DNA of 64,000 nucleotides from Phycisphaerae bacterium (GCA_030372985.1 JAUCQB010000120.1:62001-126000); one strand, 5' to 3'; positions 18,409 through 28,047 are shown, counted from the stretch's first letter. Notes: a model not told the origin generated them from the letters alone. Program-made: numbers and translations.

Positions 18409-19266
18409 TCAGCAGCCAGCAACCCAGGTTACCACCGCCACAAGGCACGTCGCGATGGCTGCCAGCCCCACAACGGTCCTGCACCTCGGGCCCAGACCGG
18501 CAACTGGTTTGTCGATGAGGATCAGCAAGTCCACAAAGACCCTGCTGACGGTGTGCAGGAAGATGTTGAGTAGGTTGTTGTCGGAAGGCGCGACAGCAGT
18601 CGTGATCGTTTGCTCGTCGGCGGTCTCTGCGACAGGCTGGCTGTCGGTCCTGGAAGCCGTTTCTGCTGCTTCAAGTGGTTCTGGAAGTGAGCCGCCCTTG
18701 AGCAGTGCGTCATCCGTGCCGCCGGGATTCGCTGATTCCTGTTGCGCGGGCGGGACGTCGGGAACGTCCTGTTCAGGTTTCTCGGCAGGCGCCGCCTCGG
18801 TCCGGCCAGTTGAAACCGGCTCGGGGGCTTCGTCCCATTCGGCAGTCGTCTCCAGGGGTTCCCGGGGCTCTGGTGAAGGCGGCGGAGCCTGTGCGATGCC
18901 AGCCGGGATACTCGTACTGTCGGAAGCTGTCTGGGCCAGCAGTGATTCCAGTTCGGCCAGGTCCGCGTCGATCCGATCGAGAGCCGCCGCGGGATCTGCC
19001 TCGGGCATCGCTGCGTTGCCCGGGTCCGGGCAAGGATCCTGCTCAGAGGTCGCGGGAGTGCTGCCGGCGGGGACATTGGCGGCTTCAGCGGACAGATTGC
19101 TGGAAGGTCTCGTCTCGCCGGCGGCGGAGTCGCCAGACTCCCTTTGCGGCTCGCTCCCGCCGTCTGCCTCGGCGGTCACCGCCGCTAACTCCACTGCGAT
19201 CTCCTCGGGGCTCATGTCGGGTGCGGAGACACCGCCCCCATCGATCTCCTGCTTGTCATCAGACAT
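18409..19266 (-). CDS. Acidic, Pro/Glu/Ala-rich protein with C-terminal membrane anchor
   Basis: 285 residues starting at MSDDKQEIDGGG (ATG 19266, GGAG about 13 nt upstream). A longer in-frame extension to 19965 lies opposite rsmE and is rejected. Residues 1-210 are acidic and low-complexity (SPEEIAVELAAVTAEADGG, LDRIDADLAELESLLAQTA). Residues about 225-285 are hydrophobic, with LLNIFLHTVSRVFVDLLILID and TVVGLAAIATCLVAVVTWVAGC, giving a tail-anchored or two-helix membrane hairpin topology. Nothing catalytic is seen. It is transcribed toward the response regulator; a 101-bp dispersed repeat lies 57 nt upstream of the start in the same orientation. Confidence 0.65.
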   Translation of the reverse strand: MSDDKQEIDGGGVSAPDMSPEEIAVELAAVTAEADGGSEPQRESGDSAAGETRPSSNLSAEAANVPAGSTPATSEQDPCPDPGNAAMPEADPAAALDRIDADLAELESLLAQTASDSTSIPAGIAQAPPPSPEPREPLETTAEWDEAPEPVSTGRTEAAPAEKPEQDVPDVPPAQQESANPGGTDDALLKGGSLPEPLEAAETASRTDSQPVAETADEQTITTAVAPSDNNLLNIFLHTVSRVFVDLLILIDKPVAGLGPRCRTVVGLAAIATCLVAVVTWVAGC

Positions 19267-19322
19267 ATTCAGCGCCCACTCCACGATGACCGGGCGGCAC
19301 CTTCGGGCAAGGCCGCGCTTCA

Positions 19323-19423
19323 TTCCTAAGGCGGACCGCCTTTCTGCGGGCCGCAACCCAAGCGCACTGGAATCCAGAAACATGCGCGCCAGCCGCACGG
19401 ATCTCTGGCCGTAAGGTTCTAAT
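19323..19423 (-). repeat. 101-bp dispersed repeat, copy A
   Basis: Read on the minus strand it begins ATTAGAACCTTACGGCCAG and ends GGCGGTCCGCCTTAGGAA. It aligns without gaps to 35333-35433 on the plus strand with about 9 mismatches in 101 bases. The 3' end contains AAGGCGG-T-CCGCCTT, a near-perfect palindrome. It lies between the divergent starts of the acidic membrane protein (19266) and rsmE (19483). Neither copy encodes an obvious protein. Confidence 0.85.
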
Positions 19424-19482
19424 CGGCAATGGCGGTGGGCCGCTTCATTGTCATCTCTCAAGAGGGTCCCGATAATAGTGAT

Positions 19483-20244
19483 ATGTCTGAGGCGAGGTTT
19501 TACGCATCCGATCTGAGCGGCTGCGACGTGGATCTCACCGAGCAGGAAGCCCGCCACGCGAGCCAGTCCCGCCGTCTGCGGACCGGCGACCCGGTGGTGC
19601 TCTTCGATGGTCGCGGAACAGAAGCGGGCGGGGAGATCACGGCAGTGTCTCGGTCGGGGGTACAGGTGCGGGTCCTCCAGAGTTGGACCCGGCCACGCCC
19701 ACGGCCGACGGTGACGCTGGCCGTCGCCATGCCGAAAGGCCCTCGGCAGGACCTCCTGGTGGAGAAATGTACGGAGCTCGGCATCGCGGCCCTGTGGCCC
19801 ATTCAGACTGCCCGCAGCGTATCCCAAGTCTCCGTTCACAAGCTGAACAAATGGCGCCGAACGGCAGTCGAGGCAGCCAAACAATCGGGGCAGGCCTGGC
19901 TGCCGGAACTGAGCCCGCCGCGACAGCTTGTCGAAGCCTTGGGTGAGGCCGCCGGCTTTGCTCACCTGCTCATTGCGGTTCCGAACGCGGAAATCCCCTC
20001 AGAATGGGTCACAGGTGTTGCCGCCGCCGAGTCCGTGCTGGCCTTCATCGGTCCTGAAGGGGGCTGGACCGACTCAGAACGAGCTGTATGCGTCGACAGG
20101 GGCTGTCGGGCCATCTCACTGGGCCCCAACACCCTGCGCATCGAGACCGCGGCTATTGCCCTCGCTGCCATCCTTCACGCTGCCGGGTGTGAACCGCTGC
20201 ACTCGGCCAACACCGACGGCGGCGGACGCTTTCTGAGGTGCTGA
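19483..20244 (+). CDS. rsmE: 16S rRNA (uracil(1498)-N(3))-methyltransferase
   Basis: 253 residues from the ATG at 19483 (MSEARFYASD, the normal N-terminus). It methylates U1498 of 16S rRNA using SAM. N-terminal PUA-like domain (ARHASQSRRLRTGDPVVLFDGRG) and C-terminal SPOUT knot domain with KGPRQDLLVEKCTELGIAAL, FIGPEGGWTDSE and ISLGPNTLRIETAAIALAAI, all signature motifs. An in-frame ATG at 19429 would add 18 residues that overlap the repeat boundary; rejected. It stands alone and is divergent from the acidic protein gene. Confidence 0.96.
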   Translation: MSEARFYASDLSGCDVDLTEQEARHASQSRRLRTGDPVVLFDGRGTEAGGEITAVSRSGVQVRVLQSWTRPRPRPTVTLAVAMPKGPRQDLLVEKCTELGIAALWPIQTARSVSQVSVHKLNKWRRTAVEAAKQSGQAWLPELSPPRQLVEALGEAAGFAHLLIAVPNAEIPSEWVTGVAAAESVLAFIGPEGGWTDSERAVCVDRGCRAISLGPNTLRIETAAIALAAILHAAGCEPLHSANTDGGGRFLRC

Positions 20245-20314
20245 ACACACAGGCCGTCGGTCTGCCACCTCCTGTCCAGACGGCCTTCTTTCGGCCTCTC
20301 TAAACGCCCCATGC

Positions 20315-20344
20315 TTGGCCAGTGTCCCCGGAACGTCCTATTAT
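20315..20344 (+). promoter_or_regulatory. Putative sigma-70 promoter of ATPase-VWA operon
   Basis: TTGGCC (20315-20320), an 18-nt spacer and TATTAT (20339-20344), about 108 nt before the ATPase start. Confidence 0.4.
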
Positions 20345-20451
20345 TATGTGAGTGACGACTGGCGACCATCGAGAGCAACCCGATTCCGGATGGGGCCTGA
20401 TCCAGCCTCCTTCCCACAAGGATTCAGGCCAACAAAGGGGGCCGAAGCCAG

Positions 20452-21861
20452 ATGACCGGCAAACCAACCACATTGAAGCAGCTCCGCGAGAGCGGCTGGC
20501 AACCCAAGACCGTCAAACGGGAGATGTACGACAACTTCCTGCGGATGCTGCGAAGCGGCGAGGAGCTGTTTCCGGGCATCGTCGGCTATGAAGACACGGT
20601 CATCCCGGAACTCAACATCGGGCTGCTCGCCCAGCACGACATGCTGTTCCTCGGCGAGAAGGGCCAGGCCAAGAGCCGACTGATGCGCCTGCTGGTGCGA
20701 TTCCTCGATCCCGAGATCCCATACCTGGATATTCCCGATTGTCCGGTTCACGAAGACCCGCTCAAGCCGATCACGAAGGCCGGAAAGCGGTTCCTGGCCG
20801 AGCATGCCGAAGACGAAGCCCCGATTGCCTGGTGGCCGAGGGCGCAGCGGTATGCCGAACGACTCAGCCCGGGCACGAAATTCGCCGACATCATCGGCGA
20901 GATCGACCCGGCCAAACTCGCCGCCGGAACCAGCCTCTCCGCCGAAGAGGCTCTGCACTTCGGCCTCATCCCCCGTATGCACCGCGGGATCTTCGCCATG
21001 AACGAACTGCCGGAGCTCGACGAGCTGGTGCAGGTCGGGCTGTTCAACATCCTCGAAGAGCGTGACGTGCAGATCCGCGGCTTCCCGGTTCAGTTCGATA
21101 TCGACGTGCTGATTCTGTTCTCGGCCAACCCGGCAACGTACAATCGCAGCGGGAAGGTCATTCCACAGCTCAAGGACCGGATTGGCACCGTGATTCATAC
21201 GCACTATCCGCGCCGCCGCGAGGTCGGCATCCAGATCATGGAGCAGGAGGCCGGCGTCTGTCTGGATGGTGAGTTTCCCGTTCAGGTGCCGGTGTTCATG
21301 AAGGAAATCGTCGAGCAGATGAGCGTTTGTGCCCGGCGATCGAAATACGTCGACCAGCAGTCGGGGGTCAGCGCCCGCTTCAGCATCGCCAACTACCGAA
21401 CGATGATCGCCAGTGCCCGGCAGCGAGCGGTCCGCCTTGGTGAAAGCCCTGCTGTCCCACGCATTTCCGACCTGGCCCACCTGCAAGCCTCGTCACTGGG
21501 CAAGCTCGAACTGGACATGATGGGCTCACACCAGATGTCCGAACGACAGGTGCTGGACGCGATTTTGGCCGAGGCCATTCGCACTGTGTTCGATGAGTAT
21601 GTCGACCGGCACGGGCTGGACGAGATCACCGGCGTGTTCGGCAAGGGTGTCAAGATCGAGGTGGGCGACATGCTGCCCTCGTCGCAATATGCCGAGCGAG
21701 TGAAGCGGATTCCGAAGATCTGGGAAAAGGCGTTCGAGGTGAATGCGGCCGAGAACGATGCCGTGCGGGCTTCGTGCGTCGAATTCGTGCTCGCCGGTCT
21801 GTATGCAAAGGACCAGATCTCCCGCAGCCAGCATCATGGCAGGATCACCTATGAGCTCTGA
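20452..21861 (+). CDS. MoxR/ChlI-type AAA+ ATPase
   Basis: 469 residues. A Mg-chelatase-I-like AAA+ ATPase: Walker A GEKGQAKS at residues 68-75, Walker [14 protein letters not shown] around 179-191 and sensor-1 SANP at 224-227. Between Walker A and B is an insert of about 100 residues ([40 protein letters not shown]) that binds or reshapes partner substrates in this family. Such ATPases work with VWA-domain partners to remodel protein complexes or insert metal cofactors. The downstream VWA gene overlaps it by 11 nt, strong evidence of coupling. The substrate is unknown. Confidence 0.9.
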   Translation: MTGKPTTLKQLRESGWQPKTVKREMYDNFLRMLRSGEELFPGIVGYEDTVIPELNIGLLAQHDMLFLGEKGQAKSRLMRLLVRFLDPEIPYLDIPDCPVHEDPLKPITKAGKRFLAEHAEDEAPIAWWPRAQRYAERLSPGTKFADIIGEIDPAKLAAGTSLSAEEALHFGLIPRMHRGIFAMNELPELDELVQVGLFNILEERDVQIRGFPVQFDIDVLILFSANPATYNRSGKVIPQLKDRIGTVIHTHYPRRREVGIQIMEQEAGVCLDGEFPVQVPVFMKEIVEQMSVCARRSKYVDQQSGVSARFSIANYRTMIASARQRAVRLGESPAVPRISDLAHLQASSLGKLELDMMGSHQMSERQVLDAILAEAIRTVFDEYVDRHGLDEITGVFGKGVKIEVGDMLPSSQYAERVKRIPKIWEKAFEVNAAENDAVRASCVEFVLAGLYAKDQISRSQHHGRITYEL

Positions 21862-23575
21862 ACGCGCCCCCAGCTCCGATGATCGGCAACCGCTCGGTGG
21901 GGTGATCCACACCTACCAGAAGTTCGACCCGAAGAGCTTCCCGAGCCCGACCGCACCGCCGCCGGATGTCGTGTCCCCCGCGTTTCAGCACATGCTGGCA
22001 TACGGCAGCCTGCGAGAACTGACGGAAGAAGAACTGGCCCGCGCCGTTCGCATTGACCCCGGCCAGATTGCCTCCCTGGGGCCGAGCCTCGAATCGCTCA
22101 TCGCCATGCTGCTGGAGCGAAAACGCAAGATCCTGTCCACCTACGAGACTGATACCGTCCAACAGGAAGTCCGCCAACGCTGGCAGAAGGAGTGCCGCCG
22201 CGTCCGCGTGCCGGGACCGATGGCCAACACCTTCTACTCCGCCGCTCGAGGCGAACAGCTCTACGACCTGGAGCGGCTGTGGTACCGCGCCGAACATAAG
22301 GCGCCCGATTTTGCCGCGAGGCTTCTGGCGTTGACAGATCTTCTGGGACAGAAGTATCAGGTCGACGAGCTGGCGGCCAAGTACGAGTTCACCGGCCGGA
22401 CATCGATGGATGTTCCCACCGCCCTGGCCGTGAAGGGGGAACTGGAAGCGATCGACCGCCTGCTGGAGCAGCTCAAGAAGGCCGCGGAGACCGGGCAGAT
22501 CGGCGTGATCGACATGGAGGCTCTCTCCGAGTTCGCCGAACCCGGTGACATCGAGCGGCTCAGTGCACTGCAACAGTACATCCAGGACTACCTGCGGGAG
22601 CTGGCCGAACGGCAGGGCCTTGAGAAAACAGAGGGCGGCTACCGGCTGACGCCCAAGGCCATGCGGCTGTTTCAGTCACGACTCCTCCAGGAGATCTTCA
22701 GCGATTTGCAGGCCGCCCGTTCCGGCAGGCACACCGGTCCGATCATCGGCGAAGGAGCCATCGAAACGCAAAAGACCAAGACCTACGAATTCGGCGACTC
22801 GCTGACGCACATGGATATCCCCGCCTCGATGATCAATGCCATGATCCGCGAGGGCGCCGGTGTTCCAGTCCACATGAGGCCGGATGACATCGAGATTCAC
22901 CGGACCCGCAACAACCCGAAGTGTGCCACGGCGGTGCTGATCGACATGAGCGGCTCCATGCGGTACAGCGGCCAGTACATCAACGCCAAACGCATGGGCC
23001 TGGCGCTGCACGGCTTGATTCGCACCGAGTATCCGGGCGATTTCCTGCAGTTCATCGAGATGTACACCTTCGCCAAGCCGCGGCACATCTCCGAGTTGCC
23101 CGGACTGATGCCCAAACCCGTCACCCTGACCAGCCCGACGGTCGCCCTGAAGGCCGACATGAGCCGGCCGGAGTTGACGGAGTTTGACATCCCGCCGCAC
23201 TTCACCAACATCCAGCACGCCCTGCAGCTTGCCCGGCAGTACCTCGGCGTGCAGGATACGCCGAACCGGCAGATCATCCTGCTCACCGACGGGTTGCCCA
23301 CGGCACATTACGAGGGGACGTTTCTGTACTTGCTGTATCCGCCGCACCCGCTGACAGAAGAGGCCACCTTACGCGAGGCCCAGCTCTGCGCTCAGGAAGG
23401 CATGACGATCAACATCTTCCTGCTGCCCAACTGGGCACAGTCCAGCGAGGACGTGCAGTTTGCCCACCGCGTCGCCGAATCCACCCGTGGGCGTGTCTTC
23501 TTTACCGGCGGCCGGGATCTGGATCGCTACGTGGTCTGGGACTACGTCCGCCGTCGCCGACGGATGATCGCATAA
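21851..23575 (+). CDS. VWA-domain protein, partner of the AAA+ ATPase
   Basis: 574 residues from the ATG at 21851, inside the end of the ATPase gene (11-nt overlap). Residues about 1-340 are mainly helical ([21 protein letters not shown]). Residues about 355-560 are a von Willebrand factor A domain with the complete MIDAS signature [11 protein letters not shown] (D365), plus [12 protein letters not shown]. The protein ends in a basic RRRRRM stretch. No signal peptide, so cytosolic. By analogy with ChlI/ChlD and MoxR-VWA pairs it should carry the substrate or cofactor to the ATPase; this is inference. The next gene starts 54 nt downstream on the same strand. Confidence 0.9.
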   Translation: MSSERAPSSDDRQPLGGVIHTYQKFDPKSFPSPTAPPPDVVSPAFQHMLAYGSLRELTEEELARAVRIDPGQIASLGPSLESLIAMLLERKRKILSTYETDTVQQEVRQRWQKECRRVRVPGPMANTFYSAARGEQLYDLERLWYRAEHKAPDFAARLLALTDLLGQKYQVDELAAKYEFTGRTSMDVPTALAVKGELEAIDRLLEQLKKAAETGQIGVIDMEALSEFAEPGDIERLSALQQYIQDYLRELAERQGLEKTEGGYRLTPKAMRLFQSRLLQEIFSDLQAARSGRHTGPIIGEGAIETQKTKTYEFGDSLTHMDIPASMINAMIREGAGVPVHMRPDDIEIHRTRNNPKCATAVLIDMSGSMRYSGQYINAKRMGLALHGLIRTEYPGDFLQFIEMYTFAKPRHISELPGLMPKPVTLTSPTVALKADMSRPELTEFDIPPHFTNIQHALQLARQYLGVQDTPNRQIILLTDGLPTAHYEGTFLYLLYPPHPLTEEATLREAQLCAQEGMTINIFLLPNWAQSSEDVQFAHRVAESTRGRVFFTGGRDLDRYVVWDYVRRRRRMIA

Positions 23576-23629
23576 GCTCGGAGCATGCGGTATCATGTCC
23601 CCCGGTCTATCAAGACGAGGAGAATACCG

Positions 23630-25357
23630 ATGAGTCAGTTCTATTGCTGCTGTGTTTCACTCGGCCTGGTCTGTCTCACTTTCGCACCGCCGGCGACATC
23701 GGCCGCGGAGCCGCCGGCTGCCGTCGCAGCCAGGCGATTCATTGCCGAGTACGAGGCGTCCGTTCGTCCACTCCAGATCGCTGTCGCCCGGACCGACTGG
23801 GACGCACAGGCTTCAGGCAAGGATGAGGACTACAAGGCCGCGCAGGAAGCCCAGAACAAGCTCGACGCCGCTTGGGCCGATCCGGCCGCTTTCGCCCGCC
23901 TCAAGCAGATCCGCCAGGATCTGAGCAAAGCCGAGCCGAAACCCGATCGCATGCTCATTCGCCAGATCGAGCTGCTGTACCTCGAATACGCGGGCAAACA
24001 GCTCGATCCTGAACTGCTCAGGCGGATCACCGCGAAGGCAAGTGCCTGCGTGCAGGCCTTCAATGTCTACCGCGCCAAGGTCAATGATCGGGAACTGCCC
24101 GACAGCGAGGTCCGCACGGTACTTCGCGAATCACGCGACAGCGCCTACCGCCGGGCTGTCTGGGAGGCCGCCAAAGGCGTCGGCGCGGTCGTCGAGAAGG
24201 ACCTCAAGGAACTCGTGAAGCTGCGCAACGAGGCCGCCCGCAAGCTCGGGTTCACCGATTTCTACGAGATGCAGCTTCAGCTGGGCGAAATGACCAAGGC
24301 CGAGGTCCTGAGACTCTTCGATGAGCTGTATGAGCTGACACGCGAGCCCTTCCGCGAGGCCAAAAACCGGCTCGACGCTCGGCTTGCGGCCGATTACGGC
24401 ATCCAGGTGGCCGATCTGCGTCCGTGGCATTACCACGACCCGTTCTTCCAGGAGCCGCCGGCCATGTATACCGACCAGCTTGACCCCATTTATGAGTCTG
24501 CCGACGTCGTGAAGCTGGCCACAGAGTTCTATGCCGGCATCGGCCTGCCGATCGATGACGTGATTGCCCGCAGTGACCTCTACGAACGCCCCGGTAAGTG
24601 CCCACACGCGATGTGCATGGACGTTGACCGTGAAGGCGACATTCGGGTAATGGCCAATGTCGTACCCAACCACCAGTGGGCGTCCACGATGCTGCACGAA
24701 CTGGGTCACGCGGTCTACGACAAGTACATCCCGCAGTCGTTGCCCTATGTGCTGCGAACGCCGGCGCATTCCTTTACCACCGAGGCCACCGCTATGCTGT
24801 TCGAGCGGGTTGCCGACCAGCCGGCCTGGATGCAATCAGCCGGCCTGAAGGTGCCCGATCCGAAGGCCATCGCTGAAACGACCGGCCGCATGCACCGTGA
24901 TCATTTGCTGATTTTCGCCGGCTGGTCGCAGGTCATGGTCCGTTTCGAGGCCGCCCTGTATGCCGACCCGGACCAGGACCTGAATCGGCTCTGGTGGGAC
25001 CTGGCGGAAAAACACCAACTCATGAACCGGCCCGACGGCCGCAACGCTCCCGACTATGCCAGCAAGATCCACATCATCAGTACGCCGGTGTATTACCACA
25101 GTTACATTATGGGCGAGATGTTCGCCTCCCAGCTTCACCATGCCATTGTGCACGATGTGCTGAAGGCAAGCACGCCGACGCCACTCTACAGCGGCCGGAA
25201 GGCGATCGGCGACTTGATGAAGGAGAAGGTCTTCGGTCCCGGTGCAAGCCTGCGGTGGGACGCACTCGTCCGCCACGCCACCGGCCAGGACCTCAGCCCC
25301 AAAGCCATGATGGCCGAGATCAACAGTGCTGGTCCTGAGGCCGCGAGAACGAATTGA
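23630..25357 (+). CDS. Secreted M2-type zinc metallopeptidase
   Basis: 575 residues from the ATG at 23630, with GAGGAGA upstream and a signal peptide (SLGLVCLTFAPPATSAAE). An in-frame ATG at 23585 would precede the signal and is rejected. Zinc site HELGH at residues 356-360 with the downstream glutamate in FTTEATAMLFE, the gluzincin layout. WHYHDPFFQE, GIGLPIDDVIARSDLYERPGK and MDVDREGDIRVMANVVPN match the ACE/peptidase M2 family rather than classical M3. Probably a periplasmic dipeptidyl carboxypeptidase. It lies 54 nt after the VWA gene and may belong to that operon, although it is exported and the pair is cytosolic. Confidence 0.88.
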   Translation: MSQFYCCCVSLGLVCLTFAPPATSAAEPPAAVAARRFIAEYEASVRPLQIAVARTDWDAQASGKDEDYKAAQEAQNKLDAAWADPAAFARLKQIRQDLSKAEPKPDRMLIRQIELLYLEYAGKQLDPELLRRITAKASACVQAFNVYRAKVNDRELPDSEVRTVLRESRDSAYRRAVWEAAKGVGAVVEKDLKELVKLRNEAARKLGFTDFYEMQLQLGEMTKAEVLRLFDELYELTREPFREAKNRLDARLAADYGIQVADLRPWHYHDPFFQEPPAMYTDQLDPIYESADVVKLATEFYAGIGLPIDDVIARSDLYERPGKCPHAMCMDVDREGDIRVMANVVPNHQWASTMLHELGHAVYDKYIPQSLPYVLRTPAHSFTTEATAMLFERVADQPAWMQSAGLKVPDPKAIAETTGRMHRDHLLIFAGWSQVMVRFEAALYADPDQDLNRLWWDLAEKHQLMNRPDGRNAPDYASKIHIISTPVYYHSYIMGEMFASQLHHAIVHDVLKASTPTPLYSGRKAIGDLMKEKVFGPGASLRWDALVRHATGQDLSPKAMMAEINSAGPEAARTN

Positions 25358-25369
25358 CCTCGGGTTGCA

Positions 25370-26404
25370 TCAGAACTTCCCGTCCCGGCTCTGGAATTTG
25401 GTGGGCTTATTCAACGTGCGCCCGCCGATTCTGATCCAGTGGGCAACCCAGTCGATCATCCGCTCCAGCGGCACCTGTGGTGGGCCCATCATCTTGTGAT
25501 ACCGAGCCGCGTTGCTGAGCAGGGCGGTGGGGGCCTCGGCACCGGTCAACACCGGCTCCTTGCCCAGCCGATGGCCGAACTCCCCGGCCAGCCATCGGAT
25601 GGAGATCGTCTCCCGCCCCGTGAGGTTCAGGATGAACGGCGGCGAAGCACAGTGCCGCAGGCTCCGCAGGATGGCCGCGTTTGCGTCACCTTGCCAGATC
25701 ACGTTCACATGCCCCATGGTCAGGTCGATCGGCTGGCCGGTAAACACCTTCATGGCCACATCCATCAGCACCCCGTATCGCAGATCGATCGCGTAGTTCA
25801 GCCGGATAAGCGACACCGGCGTACCGTTCTGTTCGCTGAAGTACTGAAACATCCGTTCACGGCCGAGGCACGATTGGGCATATTCCCCGACCGGGCCTAC
25901 GGGAGTCGACTCATCCGGTCCGGGCCCGTTGGTCGGGCTGAACGCATAGACGTTGCCGGTCGACAGTGCGACGATCCGCGAGCGGCGGAACCTCACCGCA
26001 ACCCGGGCCGGCAGATAGGTGTTCATGGCCCAGGTCAGGGGCTCGTTGCCGGCCGAGCCGAACTTGCGGGCGGCCAGGTAGATGATATTCGGCACCTCCG
26101 GCAGCGACGCCAGGGCTTTCTCATCGAGCAGATCGGCGGTGATCGTCTCGATGCCGTTGGCTTCGAGCCGGTCGCGAACGGCCGCATCCGTGAACCGCGC
26201 GACCCCAATGATCCGCGACTTTCGACCGGCCTGGTCCCACGCCCGCCGAGCCAGCCGAGCCATGGTCGGTCCCATCTTGCCGGCGACACCCAGCAGCATC
26301 AGGTCGCCCTCAACCCGCGCCATGTCCTCGACCAGCGCCGCAGAAGGCCGGGTCATCACTTCCTCAAGCTCGACTTCGGTTTCGATCCGTTCGGGCAGTG
26401 CCAT
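25370..26404 (-). CDS. NAD(P)-binding epimerase/dehydratase-like protein lacking the catalytic lysine
   Basis: 344 residues from the ATG at 26404 (GGAG about 9 nt upstream; an ATG at 26428 is possible). Extended-SDR fold: the nucleotide loop LMLLGVAGKMGPTMARLA, the Rossmann strand order, and STGNVYAFSPTNG with PVGEYAQSCLGRERMF where the YxxxK active site would be. Here the lysine is a cysteine (Y-A-Q-S-C), so ordinary SDR chemistry is doubtful. HVNVIWQGDANAAILRSLRH resembles the substrate domain of sugar epimerases. It converges on the metallopeptidase with a 12-nt gap. Confidence 0.82.
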   Translation of the reverse strand: MALPERIETEVELEEVMTRPSAALVEDMARVEGDLMLLGVAGKMGPTMARLARRAWDQAGRKSRIIGVARFTDAAVRDRLEANGIETITADLLDEKALASLPEVPNIIYLAARKFGSAGNEPLTWAMNTYLPARVAVRFRRSRIVALSTGNVYAFSPTNGPGPDESTPVGPVGEYAQSCLGRERMFQYFSEQNGTPVSLIRLNYAIDLRYGVLMDVAMKVFTGQPIDLTMGHVNVIWQGDANAAILRSLRHCASPPFILNLTGRETISIRWLAGEFGHRLGKEPVLTGAEAPTALLSNAARYHKMMGPPQVPLERMIDWVAHWIRIGGRTLNKPTKFQSRDGKF

Positions 26405-26991
26405 GTGTGATGGTCTCCAGTCAGGCATTTGTCGTGAGTGTACGAGAACGCAAGCCTATCGCCAACAGGACAAGGGTCTGTGACAGAGGCGAGGCCGTCC
26501 TCGCGGTTGACGCGGTTGGCGTGAACGCAAGCTGAAAGCAGACCGCTTCAGCGGTCTTTCCCGAAGGGCAAATAGGCCAGTCGTTTTACGGCTGGTCCAT
26601 GGTCGGGCGATTCCTCCTTTGCTGGTTATGCATTGTTTAGCCCGTTTCAACGGGCTTGTCCTCATCGGTTAAGCCCGGTGACACGGTCTAAAACCATACA
26701 AAGGAGTACTAGTTGCGGGCGACCGCCCACCGGCCGTAGAACGGCCGGCCTATCAGTCCGCCCACCCACCTTCGGCGAGGTCTTCGACCTTCGGCGAGAT
26801 CTACCGACCTTTGGCGGGAACACCCCCGGAAGGGGGTTGACTACTCACCCCGGACCGATCGGCATGTCCCGCCGATTCTGTTACCCGACCACATGGCAAG
26901 GCAGTCGGCACCTGGGCTGGATTCGTTGAAGAATTCAGGCGAGAATGCCCGCCTGTTTGAGCGGAGACGAACGTCACAGGGCTTGACCAAC
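26405..26991. repeat. Structured intergenic region with three similar hairpins and short tandem repeats
   Basis: 587 bases with no supported gene. Three perfect 8-bp-stem hairpins are spaced at about 91-99 nt: AGACCGCTTCAGCGGTCT (26540-26557), AGCCCGTTTCAACGGGCT (26639-26656) and CCGGCCGTAGAACGGCCGG (26730-26748). The first two share the frame AGxCCGyT-TC-AxCGGxCT. An imperfect stem GGCCAGTCG/CGGCTGGTCC lies at 26575-26598. At 26768-26825 three imperfect ~20-nt units begin ACCTTCGGCGAG. Either REP-like elements or a structured leader for tsaD. Confidence 0.6.
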
Positions 26992-28035
26992 ATGTACGAA
27001 GCTGACAACGCGCCGACCATCCTGGGCATTGAGACCTCCTGCGACGAGACCAGCGCCGCCGTTGTCATCGGCTCGCATAAGGTCCTGTCCAGCGTCGTTG
27101 CCACCCAGTTCGATGTTCACGCCAAATACGGCGGCGTCGTCCCCGAGCTGGCCTCTCGAGCCCATATCGAGAACCTCGACGGCGTCATTCAGGAGGCCAT
27201 GGCCCGCGCCGACGTCACGCGGCAGGATATCGACGCCATTGCGGTGACCAATCGGCCCGGCCTCGTCGGTTGCCTGTTGATCGGCGTGACGGCTGCCAAG
27301 ACACTGGCATTGGCATGGAACAAGCCCCTGGTCGCGGTGAATCATGCTCACGCACATGCCTGCAGCCCGGCCATCGATCTGCCTGACGATGGCCCGGAAC
27401 CCTGGCCGGCAATCGCCCTGGTGGTCAGCGGTGGGCACAGCTCGCTGTTCCTCGTGCGCGACCCGCTGAACGTCGAACTGCTCGGAGCCACCATCGACGA
27501 CGCCTCGGGCGAGGCCTTCGATAAGGTGGCCATGGTGCTGAATCTCGGCTTCCCCGGTGGTCCGGTGATTGAGCGAATCGCTCGGGGCGGCAATCCCCGG
27601 GCCTGCCAGTTCCCGCGGACCATGCTCGGCCGCGATTCGCTCGATTTCAGCTTCAGCGGCCTGAAGACCGCGGTTCTCTATCGCGTACACGGACCCGGCA
27701 GGACCAGTGGCGGCCTGGAACGATTGAGCCAACAGGACATCGCCGATATCGCCGCAAGTTTCCAGGCAGCGGTCGTCGATGTGCTGGTGGCTAAGACCAT
27801 GCTGGCCGTCGAGAAGATGGGAGTCCGCACGGTCATGGTCGGCGGGGGGGTCGCAGCCAATAGCGAACTCCGCACCGCTCTCTCCACCACCTGCAACGAA
27901 AGGGGAATCACCCTGCACCTGGCCCCCATGAAATACTGCACCGATAACGGGGCCATGGTCGCCGCCCTGGCCGGCTACTACCTCAAGGCCGGGCGGACCG
28001 ATTCACTCGCCATCGATCCATGGGCGGTGATGTGA
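26992..28035 (+). CDS. tsaD: tRNA N6-adenosine threonylcarbamoyltransferase
   Basis: 347 residues from the ATG at 26992 (MYEADNAPTILGIETSCDET); an upstream in-frame ATG at 26893 is not needed. It transfers threonylcarbamoyl to A37 of ANN-reading tRNAs in the TsaBDE system. Family motifs: GIETSCDETSAAVV, the metal-binding NHAHAHACSP (HxxxH ligands), ALVVSGGHSSLF, TIDDASGEAFDKVAMVLNLGFPGGP, FSFSGLKTAV, VGGGVAANSELR and KYCTDNGAMVA. Full length. tsaB, tsaC and tsaE are not in the window. Confidence 0.97.
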   Translation: MYEADNAPTILGIETSCDETSAAVVIGSHKVLSSVVATQFDVHAKYGGVVPELASRAHIENLDGVIQEAMARADVTRQDIDAIAVTNRPGLVGCLLIGVTAAKTLALAWNKPLVAVNHAHAHACSPAIDLPDDGPEPWPAIALVVSGGHSSLFLVRDPLNVELLGATIDDASGEAFDKVAMVLNLGFPGGPVIERIARGGNPRACQFPRTMLGRDSLDFSFSGLKTAVLYRVHGPGRTSGGLERLSQQDIADIAASFQAAVVDVLVAKTMLAVEKMGVRTVMVGGGVAANSELRTALSTTCNERGITLHLAPMKYCTDNGAMVAALAGYYLKAGRTDSLAIDPWAVM

Positions 28036-28047
28036 GACCGACGCTTG

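Noticed and set aside
19267-19965. N-terminal extension of the acidic protein gene
   Set aside because: It runs antisense through rsmE and the 101-bp repeat, without an initiation site; the ATG at 19266 gives a sensible protein.
26540-26748. CRISPR-like array from spaced hairpins
   Set aside because: Hairpin sequences differ, only three occur, there are no cas genes and spacer lengths are too long.
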